Assembly: GCA_026168455.1 (NCBI GenBank)
Contig: CM047428.1
Location: 83,222,594 to 83,286,593 of the forward strand
DNA from: Theocolax elegans
Lineage: Eukaryota > Arthropoda > Insecta > Hymenoptera > Cerocephalidae
Reading direction: 5' to 3'
DNA length: 64,000 nt
Part shown: in pieces, positions 1-14,780 of the stretch
Position numbering within the stretch: the stretch's first letter is position 1
Layout of the letters: every line of letters begins with the position of its first letter
Position numbers and translations under genes: made by a program
Notes under the pieces: model-generated
Database searches by the model: none
What the model was told of the DNA's origin: nothing
What the model saw: only the letters and a program-made list of their open reading frames with translations

Positions 1-660
1 GTAAATTTTTTTATTATTTTAATCTAATATTACAATAGAAATTATATACTTAATTTCTTATAATAACAAAAAAACAATACTTTATTAGGCTTGCCTCACA
101 ACTTCTAACATATAATTCACATGTTTTACAAAATGCTTAATTATAGAAAATCGTTTCCTACTTATAAACTTAAGATTCACTAAACTTAAGATATTAAGTA
201 AAATTATATCATAAGTTTTTAGTAAATTTTACTGAAGTCTTCAGTAATTTTTACTTGTCTTTTTTTGCGTGTACACATACTTTTTCTAATTATTTTAGGT
301 GTTTTATACATACATATACATACACACATACATTGTATGTGTATGTATGCACGTACATATCATTTATAGCTATGTGTCTTAAGTACGTTATATATATATT
401 ATACTCGAAGAAAATATAGGTATACACATATTGTTAATTATAAGAGTAATAGTAGAAAAATTATTATATTTTCTTCGTGCAAACAATAATATTTAGTTTT
501 AAAAGCTTTTGTTTAATAGCTTGAAATAGTTTTTTATGTTGGAACTGACAACTGTGTTACTACTTCTACTTGCAGACTCGCACGTTCAGAAGTGTCATAT
601 AAATGTGTGTATATATATATACTTATATACTAATGTTGTGTATAATAGTGTGATTTGTGC

Positions 661-699
<39 letters not shown>

Positions 700-3600
700 T
701 TATATTTTGTATATGATACGGAAGTGTTACGATAATGCAGTATTTCAAATAATAATCACAATTACGATATTTATTTCTTTACGTTGCGTTGCATTATTAT
801 AACGTTTTCGTTATACGTATACGGCATCGGTATACACCAGTAAGTTTTATTATTTTTTTGATATAGATGTTTAGTACAATAACATTCTTTTTTTTCATTT
901 CCTCATGCTTTTTAGTAAGGAGTTCTGGTTATATTCATTTATAGTACGATTGTTAAATAATAGTACATTATGATACAAGTGCAGAAAATAAAATGTTTTG
1001 CATACTAGTGCGCAAATATAGCGAGCAAAGTATACGTAGATTTTTTTATTAACTCTTTGACATTCTCATGTTTAACGTAAATTCACTTGGAAATTCACTT
1101 TTAATAATAAATTAACAATTTGAAACAAATCCTTATGCATGTTTAAGTCAAATCCTATATAAGATAACCTAATGTACCGATTATTTCAAGTGAACATAAT
1201 TTTCGAATAAAAACGATAATTAATAACACTTGATCGCTAATTTCGAGTAGACGATAAAGTATATAATCTAATAATTCAGGGTGTAATGTTAATATCAAGT
1301 AGAAATACTTGACCGAAAACCATTACGTAAAAGGACAAGGCATGTCCATTTACAACTAGGTTCGACATACATTCACGTTATCGTAGCCTAGGTAGCGAAT
1401 TACAAAAGATCGACGTGTACAAATTTGTACCAAGATCTGAAGAATAATCACCGAGACGAATCGGAGAAAAGGGACGGGGACTCGTGGATCAACAGCAACG
1501 GAATCGAATTTCCGTTATCGAAACCGTTATTAATTGCTCGAGATCCAAATCCAATATAATGCCATCTGATTAAGCTGCATTCGCATTTATGTAGGTACGT
1601 GGGTGGGCTGGGGCGGAGGATGTGTTTTATATATAAATAAGTAAGCTCGCGAGGACTCGATTGGCTCGGGTAATCCCGTTGGTCGGTAACTCGGCCCCAA
1701 AGTGTCGTGCGGATTCATCCTGGATTATTCGGGGAGCTCGATAAGTCAGGCATCTGTTGCTCTGAAGTGGTTAGCTCCGACGTTCGTCAGCCGTTCCCGC
1801 TCCAACGACTCGGCTCCTAAGTTTTAATGAAAAGTTTCTTCTTACCCACGGGTTTATGTACCTCGTTGTATCTATATATATACATACACATTCGTCTATT
1901 TATTACCTCCCCAACTTCACAAGTTTTGACGTCCTTTCCAAGAAGAAAGATAATTACTTACGCTACGTCTTTTCATAATTGTGTATTACAATATTGACAA
2001 GGATTATCGTTGTATCAACTACATTTTATTTTAATAGAAAAGTTTTCTTATATGTAAGTATATGTATTAACTACTATTTTTGATAAAGTTATCTCCTGTT
2101 GTATATACCCCTATAGAAACTTTCTGTTATTTTGCCCAACTGTTCACGTTTCTAGGACTACGCTGCAATATTACTATTGTATTGTCTTCGAAATGATTTT
2201 ACAAATCATTTGATCATAGATGGATCAACCGCAACTGTTATCCTTTCTACCTTATTGGCCTAAACATGACACAAAATTTAATGTAATTAGAAAAGTACAA
2301 TAATATGTATTGTATTCTAATTGTAAGAAATTCATTACTCTACATTTGTTAATAATTTACACAACATTTCTTTTGCACAATTAGTGATTATATCTAAAAT
2401 GAAATGCTGTTATTCGTAACGGATGGTTCTTCAAAAATAATGAATATTTCTGGTCTCATAGATAGACTATTAATAAACGGAGGACTGCGAACTCATAGAA
2501 TTGTATAAAATAAAATTACACATTCTTCATTACATTCAATTCTATGCCTATTTTAGGTTGTTAAGGTAGGAAAAGTAAACGTTTATTTGAGAAAAATTAA
2601 TTTAAATCTTCGTATAAGAAAATCCACAATTTGATCGTGCTGTCAAGGTAATTTTTAGGCCGCTGATAAAAAATTTTAAGTTAAGAAACATCTAGACTTC
2701 CTCGTAATCATCGTGATCGTCATCGATGAATGACCTTGAAACTAGATTTGAGTAACTTGGTCTTATATATATATATATATATCCATTCGGAATGCCAAAT
2801 TGAATTTGAAACTGGCAGCCTGGCGGCCGACCAGCCAAAATTAATTTAACCGTTTGACGGTGTAAACACAGAGCGGCGTGTCGAATTTAATTGATTTCAT
2901 GCATCGTCGAAGCTGTCAAGGATTTCTCCCTTCTCCTTCCCGAGTGTTTACCGTAACCTGCCTTTCCTTTGTAACTACTGATATACTTAAGCTAATCGAC
3001 GACTCGCCGGATCATCCTCGGATTAGCGCTCGCATTCTCTACAGGCATTTATCGATACGACTCAATTTTTACTTTCTCGTTCAGATTAACAACACGCTTA
3101 TCGTTCAATTGAACTAATATATTTTTCATCATTGTACAAAAATGTTACGTTCTGCAAACATACGCTTTCGTTTATTTACCTTCGTTAATGAATTTGTCGT
3201 AGAATTTCACAGACACGTTCAATTAAATTTGTAATAAATAAATTAATTCGTACATTCCCTGTTAAACAAACGTAAATGTTAAATATTTTATTTGCTTTAT
3301 TATATATGTACTGTTGATAAATACGATTTTTCTCCCTTGAATATATTATACGCGCGGTCTTGTTATAATTAACGTTGCATATGTAAATATATTACGGCTT
3401 TTTGAATATAATGAACCAATTTTAGGAAATATTGATATCCGATGGAGATTAATAATACCAGCTGCGTATGATTTTTAATTAAAAATAACCTACCAAAATT
3501 AATGATTTGAAAAAGACAATGCTATACGGCACGGTAGATATAATATCATAATTTTTCCTTTCGGCATTTGAGTTATATCCTTACTCCAATGTTTTAATGC

Positions 3601-4194
3601 GAAACCCAATAATAACGTATGTAAATTCTACGGAAGACAAAAATAATATAAAATATTGCTACACGGCCAACGTACGTTCATATGTATATGTATATATGCA
3701 TGTATAGACGAATGAATATGTAATATTCATATATTTATATGTTAAAATAATTAATTTATGATATGCCGATTTGCCGGTGGAAGGGTAAGGAGGGAGGAAA
3801 GAAGAATGTTATACGATTAAATGCTAATTAAATGATAACCAAACAAATTAAAGCCACGTGCAAATTTTACAATAATTCCACATACCGTACGTAACGCAAT
3901 TGTTATAATACATATAATAATTATCATAGTTATGATAAATAAATGTACGCGTACGCAAACGTAGAAGTATTAAAATAACTGAAAAAAAGTAAAAAAACTT
4001 GCAATTCGAGATGAATTTTACATGATCGATAGCGCATATTACAGTATAACCATTGAATTAGCAAACTCTTTGTTTATCCGAGAGTTCATTTATTCAATTT
4101 ACTGTAAATTGTAAACTTAGTGAAATCCTCTTTGATCCTTTGCGATTCTCATTTGGTACATGTATACCTTGATCGTCAACACGATTTACTCATC
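1..4194. other. AT-rich non-coding DNA, no gene recognised
   Basis: No open frame here carries a recognisable domain. The stretch contains an (AAT)n array near 661-699, a short (TA)n run near 2765-2780 and general AT-rich sequence. The one compositional exception is about 1590-1840, which is richer in G+C and has a TATA-like string at 1628-1640. It could be a promoter or 5' UTR region, but no coding exon could be tied to it. Confidence 0.6.
661..699. repeat. (AAT)n microsatellite
   Basis: About thirteen uninterrupted AAT units are visible. The short frame that runs through it is only a poly-Ile artefact of the repeat. Confidence 0.95.
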
Positions 4195-4213
4195 CTCTCT
4201 CTCTCTCTCTCTC
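4195..4213. repeat. (CT)n microsatellite
   Basis: A pure CT dinucleotide run of about nine units in otherwise AT-rich sequence. Confidence 0.9.
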
Positions 4214-5687
4214 ATATGTGTATGCGTGTACGTCCTATTGCAGCGTGATTTAAAGTCAAGCGTTGGGAGAGTTGTAATTTTAAATCGGAGTTTCTCTCCC
4301 GCTCGTTAAACGTCTATGTAAGACACGTACGGTCAAAATGGAGCAGACCGTTGATTCGTGCTGAAATTACTTTTAGAAGTGGTGAGGATTAAACGCGATG
4401 AGGTTGAAGAGTCCAAGTTTTTTTTCTTACGGTGGAAAAATATTTTAAATTTTTATTAGAAATATATTGTATATATATTCTATCGTTATATGCCTTCGCG
4501 ATCTAATTTTTATTACGTTGTGCAGCAACAGTAACGTGTCTCGAGGACTTTTTCGTTACGCTCCTCAACAAGCCAAAAGCCACTTAAGAATTTCATAATG
4601 TCTGTATATAAGAATTATCATTCTCCGGAAAAAGGTAGAAAAAGGAATTTTTAAAAATCTTACAATACTCGTTTTACGATAAATTATTTATTTATGTATA
4701 TACGTTTAACCGAATAAAAATAATTTATACAACAAAATATGTTTTTTTTATCAATCGTTCGAATAAATAAAAAGTAAAATTGAAAAAAAATAATGGAATT
4801 GTGATTTTTCGGTTGGTTGATATATGCTTGCCGCAAGAAAGTTTGTAATTCGGTAGTTAAAACCAGGGGGTCTACGCGAGCAAGGTTTTACACCTCACAT
4901 ATTTAGCTTCCGGATAAAATACGTTAAACTTTTACAAACTGATATGGAATATTATGATATTACGACAATATAACTAACCTAACTGAATTCCAGGATAAAA
5001 TCGAATAAAATTACACTTCCAACTATTCCTTAACGTTCTAACTAAATAATTCGCCAAAATGCGTTTCGCTAAACCATAACGTTATACCATCGTTGGTACT
5101 CGATTCGAAAATAATATTATAATCTGCATAAAAATATTTATAGCAATAATTTTAAATGAAAAATATTGGGACATTCAAATAAAAAATTATTTTGTAATTA
5201 TAATCAGAATAATCAATAATTAAAAATCTATTAAAATATGTAGTGAGTAACAACCGACTGAGAATTTTCCATTCAAAAGACGAGCTAGTGTAGACGAGAG
5301 TATAAAATTTATATGTAAATTTAAATATGTGAAATAATTTTCGTTTAGTGAAGACAAGACCTTGAAAGAAATTCGGTAAAACTAATAATAACTTCATCGT
5401 GTAAGGAAAGACGGAAAAATCTGATAATAGATCGAACGCGAAAAGAAGAAAGGAGAGTATAGAACAGGTTGGGTAGGATATAAAATAAAGTCAGTCAGTG
5501 TGTAGGATACGAACGCAGGGCGGTTTGAATTATTGAAAAGCAGCCGTTGTAGCGTTTTCATACGCCCGTACCGTAATAACTAGCATTTTTCGTCTCCACG
5601 TACCTAAGTGAAACGTCACCATCCTTTTGAGGCTACTATAAGCCCGTCGAAAGTTTGCTTTACGTGGTACTCGAGGCACTCGAGAAC

Positions 5688-5690
<3 letters not shown>

Positions 5691-5738
<48 letters not shown>

Positions 5739-5739
5739 C
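5691..5739. repeat. (GA)n microsatellite
   Basis: An almost pure GA run of about 40 bp ends in a slightly degenerate GAAAGAG tail. Two hundred bases downstream lies a longer (CT)n run, so the two arrays are complementary on the same strand. Short frames across this region translate to Arg-Glu or Leu-Ser repeats and are artefacts. Confidence 0.95.
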
Positions 5740-5931
5740 CTACACACACACGTACGGATAGCAGTCCCTTTGAAGTTCATTCGTTCCCGGGTCATTGCGT
5801 CTGGTCGTCGACGTGTCGGACAACGGGTGTACGCCGAGCCGTTCAACAGCACACCCCACCGTTTTTATAAAGCAGACGCGAGTGATGTGTAATAATTGAA
5901 AAAAAATTTATTTAACGATATACACCGGCAA

Positions 5932-5935
<4 letters not shown>

Positions 5936-5999
<64 letters not shown>
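5936..5999. repeat. (CT)n microsatellite, 64 bp
   Basis: A 64-bp uninterrupted CT array, the longest of the cluster. A pure polypurine/polypyrimidine tract of this length can adopt triplex (H-DNA) structures in principle; no function is implied. Confidence 0.95.
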
Positions 6000-6001
<2 letters not shown>

Positions 6002-6574
6002 GAAGGTTATTTTTTTTATATATAAGGGAAATATTAATGCAGTTTGTATACATTGTTCTATATGGTCGAGACATCTATTTATAGGGGTTTTTAAGCTTTC
6101 TTGAATTTTGAATAAATTACGTTATTTTAGATTTTATACCTATATTTTTGTTTAAACATTTCTTTGAAGGCGATTCATTTGCAGCAATTATTTTGGTTAT
6201 TACATTATATCATCGTTAATGTTTGATACTGTGCGATTGCAAAAAGTGAACGCATATACATACTTTAACTTTATCAAGTACATTATAAAATATTGAAGAT
6301 GATACTACGTAAACTTTTCTTTCTCTTTTACCGTAAAAGAGAAATAGTATTTTAATGATATTTTCAAATTACTTTGAATATTCTCCATTCCCCAAATGTT
6401 GTTACGTTTATTATCCAACATTCTTATCATTCTTGTTTGCGTGACTAAATCAAACAGGGGTAACTTTAATTAAAACAAGGAGCATAAATACTATTCAAAA
6501 GTATATGCTCGGATTACGGTAATTTCGCCGAAAATTAAATAGAAACTAAGCTTATTAACTCGGTCCTTTAATCA

Positions 6575-6576
<2 letters not shown>

Positions 6577-6609
<33 letters not shown>
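6577..6609. repeat. (CT)n microsatellite
   Basis: A pure CT run of about 33 bp, third member of the 5.7-7.3 kb cluster. Confidence 0.95.
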
Positions 6610-6610
<1 letters not shown>

Positions 6611-6897
6611 ACAATTAAAAAAAGGTAGAAGCCTAAATAAAATAGAAGGATCGATTGCGCGTTTAGGCTCATTTCGAATTTCAGGAATACGCGTGTGCTT
6701 GCCTTTGTGTGTATGTGCATGCTTGTGTGTTTATGCAAGACAACAAACTAAGCAGACCTTCACCTATAAAATCCTGCGCGTTGATTGACCAACCGCGAAA
6801 CTCGTCGTCCGATCATATTTTTAGAGTGATTATTATACGCGCTCGCTTCGTAATTATGTTTCCAACGTCCATTTATAGATCCAAGTTCATAAAGCGA

Positions 6898-6900
<3 letters not shown>

Positions 6901-6933
<33 letters not shown>
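6901..6933. repeat. (CT)n microsatellite
   Basis: A pure CT run of 33 bp followed by degenerate CT-rich sequence to about 6967. Confidence 0.95.
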
Positions 6934-6935
<2 letters not shown>

Positions 6936-7253
6936 GTCTCCTTTTCTCTATCTCTCTTTCTCTCTTTGCTGAATGTAGGTCAGGGGACACCGCAAAAGCG
7001 ACTCTAAATTAAAAAAAATGGAAAAAAGAAGAGGAAAACACACAAACCAAGAGATAAAAAGACGCGCGATGACGAGATCTCCTGGTCGATCGTTGTCTCG
7101 AAAATAGAAAAAGAAACACGTTGGTTATATACCCGGGTATTTACAAAAATCATCCGCGAAGTAATCAACCCGAGAGGAAGGAGAGTAAGAAGAAAAAAGA
7201 GTCGGTCTGATAAAAGTAAAAACATCTTGGTTAGTGAGGGAGAGGTATAGCGA

Positions 7254-7325
7254 GGTAAAGTGAGGAAGTGAGAGAGGAAGTGAGAGAGGAAGTGAGAAAG
7301 GGAGAGAGAGAGAGAGAGAGAGAGA
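7254..7325. repeat. GA-rich minisatellite grading into (GA)n
   Basis: Three near-identical 12-bp GAGGAAGTGAGA units are followed directly by a pure GA run from about 7302 to 7325. This looks like a short tandem repeat grown from a GA microsatellite. Confidence 0.9.
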
Positions 7326-10300
7326 CATTAAATCTCTATCTGGCCACCTGTTACCAGAGTAATTTATCCCCGGCTCCACTTACTTCCTACTTCCCGCGGG
7401 AGGAGGGTTGTAATGTATCGCTGTAAAACCAACGAGCTACCGTTTGCCCTTTTCCTTCGAATCCTCCTTCTCTATTTTCTCCTCGTTTCGCTTCCGCCCC
7501 ACTTGTATTATCTATACCCCTCTTCTCTGACTTACTTTCTCGTCTTCTTCTTCTTCGATTCAATTATTTTCTGCAATTACACGCGGATCTTCGATTCGTC
7601 TCACGTATACGTTAAGCGTAATCGTTTTAAAAATTGCGCACCGCCCCAAATGATTAAACTTTCCAATCGGGTTATTGATTTTTGAGCCGTATTGTTTAAC
7701 GCCCGATAATTCATTGGCATCCGCGGATAATTTCGTAAATACGTTATGAATAAATCCACAGGCAAACTTGTTCGATAAATATTTTAAGCTCTTTAATTAT
7801 TGACTATTGGATTATAACGAATATACATCGTTTCCCGCTCGCGCATACACACGCAGCTAACATCGGAATAATCGAATCCAATATATTACATTTTTGGTGT
7901 AATAACTGCCCTCACCCCTAGATGTACGTAATTTCACTCTATTCCCAATACATATATACCTCTGTAACCTGTATATACATATATTGCTACTTTTATTCCA
8001 TTCGATCTGTACAGGAACTACTAGATTTTCTTTATCGAAGATATTAAACGTTATTCGTGTTTGCGTCTATATATACATTTCCCCTGGGCAAATTAGTACA
8101 TTGTGGAATCTGCGCAAAACTAAATGAAAAATAGTTGATCGTACAATACTATGCGATCCTTCTTATCTTTTTTATAGACCATTTTATAAAAAATAGGTAT
8201 GTAAGCTTTGACACGCAAAAATAATCCCTGATATTTCTACTAAACCAATTGGATCTCGCGTAAACTAAGCTAGGACTTTGTGGCTATTTTTGGTCAAATT
8301 ACCTGTCAAACTCCATTACATTTGTTGCTTTAAAAAAAATCTGTATTTATTTCATTTTAAAATGTTTATCGTTATAAGTGATTAATTACATAGTTCGTTA
8401 AGCGAAATCGAAAAATATGATTGAAGAAAAAATGTACCGGTGTGTTTTTATTGACCTGATGGTTTATTAGTTTCATAAGTCTATTTTAATTAAATAAGTA
8501 ATATATTGATTTTGATGTCGTCGATGTCTACATGTTTTGACATTAAGGTCTATATGACTATGCTAATATTGTTTACGGTAAATTAATCGTCTAGATCGAA
8601 TTCGCTCAATCCCATAAACCAAAAAAACTGTTTATTACGTATCAAAAATGTTGTAGATAAATAGATTGATTACTGATTTGAATCTAGAAGAAGATAGCCG
8701 GTAAAGGATAAGCCGTGTCGGCTCTCCATCAAGATTCCCCTATCCTCGAAGTGGAGAGAGAAAAAAGAAGAGCGAGCATCCCCGACGCGTGGTTAACAAA
8801 TATTTTCGACATTTAAACAAAGAGAGACCGATGCGGGTTATATACAATAATGCGTGTGTACAAGAGGGCGTGTGTCCCCATAGCAACGGAAAGATGAGAC
8901 CCCGGGAAAAAGAAAGATTTACAAAGACGAAGTGGAGGAAATTTATGTCTGACGGGTGAAACGAGCGCGATGGTGGAGGGGCGCGAAACACACTCTCCTA
9001 GCCCTCTTGGCGTTATACGCTTATACGTCTACCACTCGTCGCTAAACAAACGAAAACCCAAAATTTTCTCTCACTTGGTATTTTAAACTCAGTTATTTAT
9101 CCGTTTAATCAAGCCCGATAAATATTTGCCGGTTATTATTACTCGAGGAGTGACTCGAGGAGGGGAAAAAGAGGGGCTGGGATAACTACGACTGGTCTCA
9201 CTCGATAACGTACCCCGATAAATATCAACTTGGATCGCACGTGGTCTTTATATACGTAATTTCACTAGTATGGTACAGCGCAGAGTTTAATAAGCACCCG
9301 ATCTACTCGATAGCTTTACGAGAACAAATCTGATTTTTAAATTTCAAACGAGCTTCCAAAGGATAGCTCGGATTTTCTTTTCTTTTCTTTTTTTTCTTCT
9401 TATTTTCGGTATATTTATAGTATATTAATATTTTACTGCGTAAACAATGGCGGATGTGTATATATTTTGATAGCTTTTAATTTGAATATATATTCATATT
9501 TATCACTCGAAATTTTTACGGGGTACTAAAACGAGAAAGTGTATAGTTTATTTCTATTGCGCCATTGAAGAACTCTGTACTAAAAAAAATTTAATGCCGG
9601 ATTCCAGTACATTTTTTATAGCGTTATGCTTTTTAGGATCCATTAATAATTAAACGAATTTGCGCAACAACGTTCGTGTGTACACGCGTTTCATTGTTAC
9701 GTTGGCTTTTTAAAGTAAATGCAATTTTATATCTCTTAGAGCCACTTAAAAATACGTATAATCATTGGTAATTAAACGCTCTGCCGTTACGAGAAATTTT
9801 GTTTTAATAAACAAATCCGACCGTATGTTTTTCTGGTATATAGCTACGGACTACCGAATTATTAAATAACAATTATCGTATAATTGCACTCTTGAACAAT
9901 TATCGATAAAACGCGTACACAAAAATATCGCTCACCAATTCACCCCCGCCCCTCCTCAGCCCCTCACCGTTCGTCAACATAGTCATTAGCAAGGTTGACC
10001 CACGCGATTATACGTGTACGTATGAACAAAAAAACAAGCAGCAGCGCAGAAGATCCGTCAAATAAGGAAAAACTCCCATCAAGATTAATGGCGAGCGGAA
10101 AAAGTGCATCGGAGCGAAATAATTAAAGGTTGAAAATGAACGAGCTCTGATGAAGTATGGGTTATACTCGGAGTCATTAATAATAATCCAGTCATCTTAT
10201 CGAATGCAAGAGTGGCAACGGCTAATTGAGTTTTGACCTCTATATTACCTCGAATTTCATCACGCAACACATGTGTCACCCTCGCGGTTCCAACCAAATC

Positions 10301-13300
10301 TTTAAGAGACACATAAAAACTAAACAAGGTTTTTATACCTTTCCTCAGGCTATACAATTCGTATATCTCGTAATATACAAAATTATAATATTTTTTTTAT
10401 TGCTCGAATTTCTATGTATACGTTACCTGTGGTATTAATTATCATAGAATTATGAATTTTAATGGTCGCTTATCCGTTTTATACCAAAGAGAGATGAAAG
10501 GAGAGTTTGTCGTACGCGTTGTTTAATTTTCAAAGATAGCTTTTGACGATTAGCGGGTAAAACTCTTGGGTGTACGCGTATAAATATAAATAAACATTTA
10601 GTCGGTCGAAATTTAATGAGAGTTCAGATTAAACTGAGATTACCAGAAATTTATGGACGTCCATTGACTGTTAATAAGCAAGTTTGTAACTAAATTAGGT
10701 CAACCGTAACTCCAAAAGCTTTTTAAAACGAAATAAGTGATTATTCGCGGTAACGGATTTAACTGCTCTAGCTGCTCGCTTCGGGCTAGGTAATCTAATT
10801 CGAAAAAATATTTCCCAATTCTTTAACTAATTAGTTAGAATTAAATACAAGTAATTTTATTTTCAATTGTTGCAACTTATTTATTTAGTACCTTAAAGGA
10901 CCTTGCCACTAGCAAACTATAACAATTGGGATAATTACGTACACTGAGAAAAAGTACAAATGTCGACAAATAGGAAACACAAACTCTCATAGGAGATTAA
11001 TTTTATCAATACGAAAAATAATTGGTGACGAATAGTTGAAATACATCTTTCATAAATATATACATATATATCTGTTCCGTTACTTTTTTTGGCTTCCTGT
11101 ACATATTCCTGTACAAATATCGCAAATATTCCTTCCTACTTCACCAACATAATTGTCTCATTTATATTTTGATATACTTTTTAAATTTTTACCTAGTATT
11201 TGAAAATCCTACATAGTTGAAAAAAATGTTGTAAAAGTCATGTCTAGTGTCGATTTATTTTAAAAAAACGTCCAGTTAACGCTTCATTAATGCGCACTGT
11301 CCGTCTTTTTTATCATTCTTGGAAATCGCATTGAAGTCGCGTAATAATTGTTACACATTTAAGTACGCACATTGACGAAGAGAGGAAACTAGCCTTCTCT
11401 GCGACTCAATAGACTGTTGGTATACCGATTACGAGATTGTGGAACAAGTACCATCGGAATAACGCTGATAATAATCGTTATAAAAGGAGAAACTTTGGCA
11501 AGATTACACGAACTACTTCGGTATTCGAGAGCGCGAACAATAAGTCGAACCTAGCTTAATAAGATAATGGAGTTGAGAAGAGGTTCGTAAGTCTATACGC
11601 ACAACGTTATTTGTGTGTGTGTGTCTTGTACAATTCAGATAATTGAATTTTTTAAACTGGTTTAGCTCATCTGCTTTAGAGAAAAAAAGCGGACTTGTCA
11701 AAGATGTAAAAAGTTGTTAACTATGATCGTAAGGAAATTTATCTTGATAAAACTTGAGTTGTACGTGGTTTCTCGCGACAAAGAGTCGACTAATAACATT
11801 TTTTTTCTTTCGTCTTTTTTTTTTATTGGATCGAAGATGCGCGCAAACTCTCAAAAGAGTTTGAAAAATGGTCGACGGATTATGAGAAACGCGATACTCT
11901 ATAACTTACCTTATTTATCTCCCCGAGGTATTCAAAACGAAATCTGCATAGAATTATGTTGCGCGAATCAAATATATTTTCTCGGAGATTGCTGCGATAT
12001 CGTATTTCACTGTAATTCGCAATTTTCAAAGCGTCGCGCAAATCAGACATTGTTTGAGGATTTTATTTTTAAATTAGGAACTTATGGAAGAGGATTATGT
12101 TATTTTTCTTATTTACGTAATACAAGTCAATAAATAGGTCAAGATAAATAATTCGTCTGTTAGTTATTGGAAATGCAAATCCGCGCGTTTGACGAGCCAA
12201 ATTAATTTTTCTATCGACGAGTCAAAGATACGGGAAAGAATCTAATTCGTTAAAATACTGTAATCTGGTTAAATTTTGAAATGGTCTCGTGCCTCTGGTT
12301 CGAGTAGTAGTTTTTGTTCCTCCGTCACGCAAAACCCGTATTATCATCGTACGACCGAGAGACTCATTTTTCTCCCATTTTATCGTGAAAGTTGCCGCGC
12401 AGGTGGTTTGAGTAATGCGCAGCTAAAAGACGCGAACCTCGACCCTCGCTAATGTTCTCTACGAGAAATTTCATGGAACGAATTATTAATCGCGAGGGGC
12501 TGCTTCTTTTTCTCCCACTCTCTCTCTCTCTCTCTCTCTCTCCCTAAGAAGTTCTGCGCAGAGATGAAACAATTGCACGACCCAAATAGATCAAAATCAG
12601 TGTACTCTTGAAATTCGTGCAGCTGCAGATGCTCACTTTTATAGTAATATTAAACAGACATTACGCGGTCCATATTGATTTTTCATTTTGTTTATTGTGG
12701 TCACGAAATGCCCGAAGCCACGTAATTGTAAAGTATAATTTGATATTAATTATTTAATTTATATATATATATTACTGCTCCAATAACGGTAATGATGTTT
12801 GCCCTTTTACTTACGTTATTGCACTGTGTTTATTGTAACTTATAAACCCGTGAACATTTACTCGGTTGCTCAAATACAACGGAGATTGTAAACACGTATT
12901 CGTCTATACATTCTATATTTTTACAAATTCATAAACGACAAGCTAAATTGTTTTTCCGCTGTGTGCGTGAAATTTAACAAGATTTATTGGGTTTATATAC
13001 GAATGACCTACGTACGTATGAAGTGTTTTTTAAAATATTTTGTTTCCGACTTTAAATCGATAACTCTGTGAGTATAGAGCATGTTTGATTCTAATTCATT
13101 AGTTTTTTATTAATATGCTCTAGAGAAACCGATACAGACAAGCGTAATATGACCTTTTATTTATATTTATTTGTTTAATTAAGTCTGAATAACGTACTAT
13201 ATCAATGCTACAAATTTTGAAACATCCACTGGTTAACTCTTGTACCTTATCAGAATCAGATTATCTATTTTTAACTAGACTTTTCGGATAAAGTATATAT

Positions 13301-14705
13301 ACGCGCGGGAACAAGATACACCATGTAATATAATTTAATTGCTAGAGTGTAATTAATCGAAAATTCGCTACTATAACTTATTATATTACATTGAATGATA
13401 TTAAACTCCAATTTAATAGAAAACCTCAAATACATTACATAATGATTATTAATTTCGTTCTATCGATAATTGAACGTATAGGTGTATGCCGATGTAATAT
13501 AGGTATATATAATCAGCGTACGTATGAAGAATAAAAAATGCGCTTTCTAAATATTAATTGTTATGTAAATTTGATTCTATTGATAATGTAAATTACTAAT
13601 GTATTTAATCAATATTATAATTGAATCAGGATTATATTCAAAGCTGCAATGTACCATACAATAATACATATTGAATACAGTAATCTATCTTGAGGGTGCA
13701 CGTATAGTCATACAAACACACGCGAACGCGTGGAGCATGTGTAGCTGATATTGTAGGTTTCGCATATTATTCTCGACCTGCACAATATATATATGTAGAA
13801 AATTACTTGGATAGTGTAAACTTGTAAGACTTTGATAACATTGTCTTTCGTAGTATCAACCCTCCAGGTAAATAAACACATCCCATTGGAAAATGAGAGA
13901 ATAATCTCGCATTTCGAATATACCGACCTATGAATTCTTAATACATTGTAAGACAACTCAAAATACGTATACATTTACGAGTAGACGAAACAAGCCCTCC
14001 GTGTCCACGTACGGCTATTAAAGTCAACCGGCAAGGAGTAACCGCAGTGTCGGGTGTCGGGTGTCGGGTGCGAATAGTGACGTGCGCGCGTCTTTACGAC
14101 CATCTCGCTAATTTCACCCGAGCTGGATTCCCCACCATTCTTAATTGTTCTTCCGTTTTTTCTCCACCGAGCTTACCAAACTGTTGCACTTTATAACTTG
14201 ACCGGTGAAACTCAAATGTCTCCTTTTCCGGGACAAAATCACTTTTTATTTCACGATTATTGATATATATTTTCTTCTTAAAACAGATTTTCTTATTAAC
14301 CCGAGCATTCACCCGTATAAACATATATTTCAATTTATATATTTTAAAACTAATCTATATTTTTATGATTTTATACTTTTTTAAGAGGACACCGAACCAA
14401 CATGCATATCGATATTTACGGCTTCAAACTTTAATAAGAGAATTTATAAATTATAAAAATTTTATCAATTGTTCACGTTAGCTTTTATCAAAACCTAGGG
14501 GGAACTCATTCATTGTGAAAAATGTGATTATTACTGTTGTAAAGTTTGAATCTGTAAACGTCGGTAAGGCATACTCTTAATCCTCCGCACCTTACTGATA
14601 AACGCGATTATATCTAACTACATGCCGCATTTCAAACTAAAATATTATTGCGTTTTTTCGAGAAAAACTTACCAAAAATGTGAACTTAACCTTGGCTGAC
14701 GTTAA
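7326..14705. other. Unique non-coding DNA, no gene recognised
   Basis: No recognisable coding exon, RNA gene or transposon was found in this 7.4 kb. The longest open frame, at 11714-12133 on the plus strand, encodes 139 residues with no motif, an unusual Ile/Phe/Asn-rich composition and no splice context, so I do not call it. A (CT)n run sits near 12519-12541. A three-copy GTGTCGG heptamer is at about 14048-14070. The 8.7-9.0 kb part is locally G+C-rich but gives no convincing protein. Confidence 0.55.
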
Positions 14706-14719
14706 CAATTCGAGAATGA
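14706..14719. repeat. Target-site duplication, left copy
   Basis: The 14-mer CAATTCGAGAATGA is found here and again at 15469-15482, exactly bracketing the Penelope-like element. A duplication of this length fits target-primed insertion rather than cut-and-paste transposition. Confidence 0.9.
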
Positions 14720-14780
14720 ATTAGTAAATAGTCGATTGTTGAGGGTCAATAATAAATAAATCCAATTTATTTATGTAAGT

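Noticed and set aside
5608..6084. Arg-Glu and Leu-Ser repeat proteins
   Set aside because: They are translations of (GA)n and (CT)n microsatellites.
11714..12133. 139-residue plus-strand open frame
   Set aside because: No motif, signal peptide or splice context, and its composition follows the local AT-rich DNA; likely chance.
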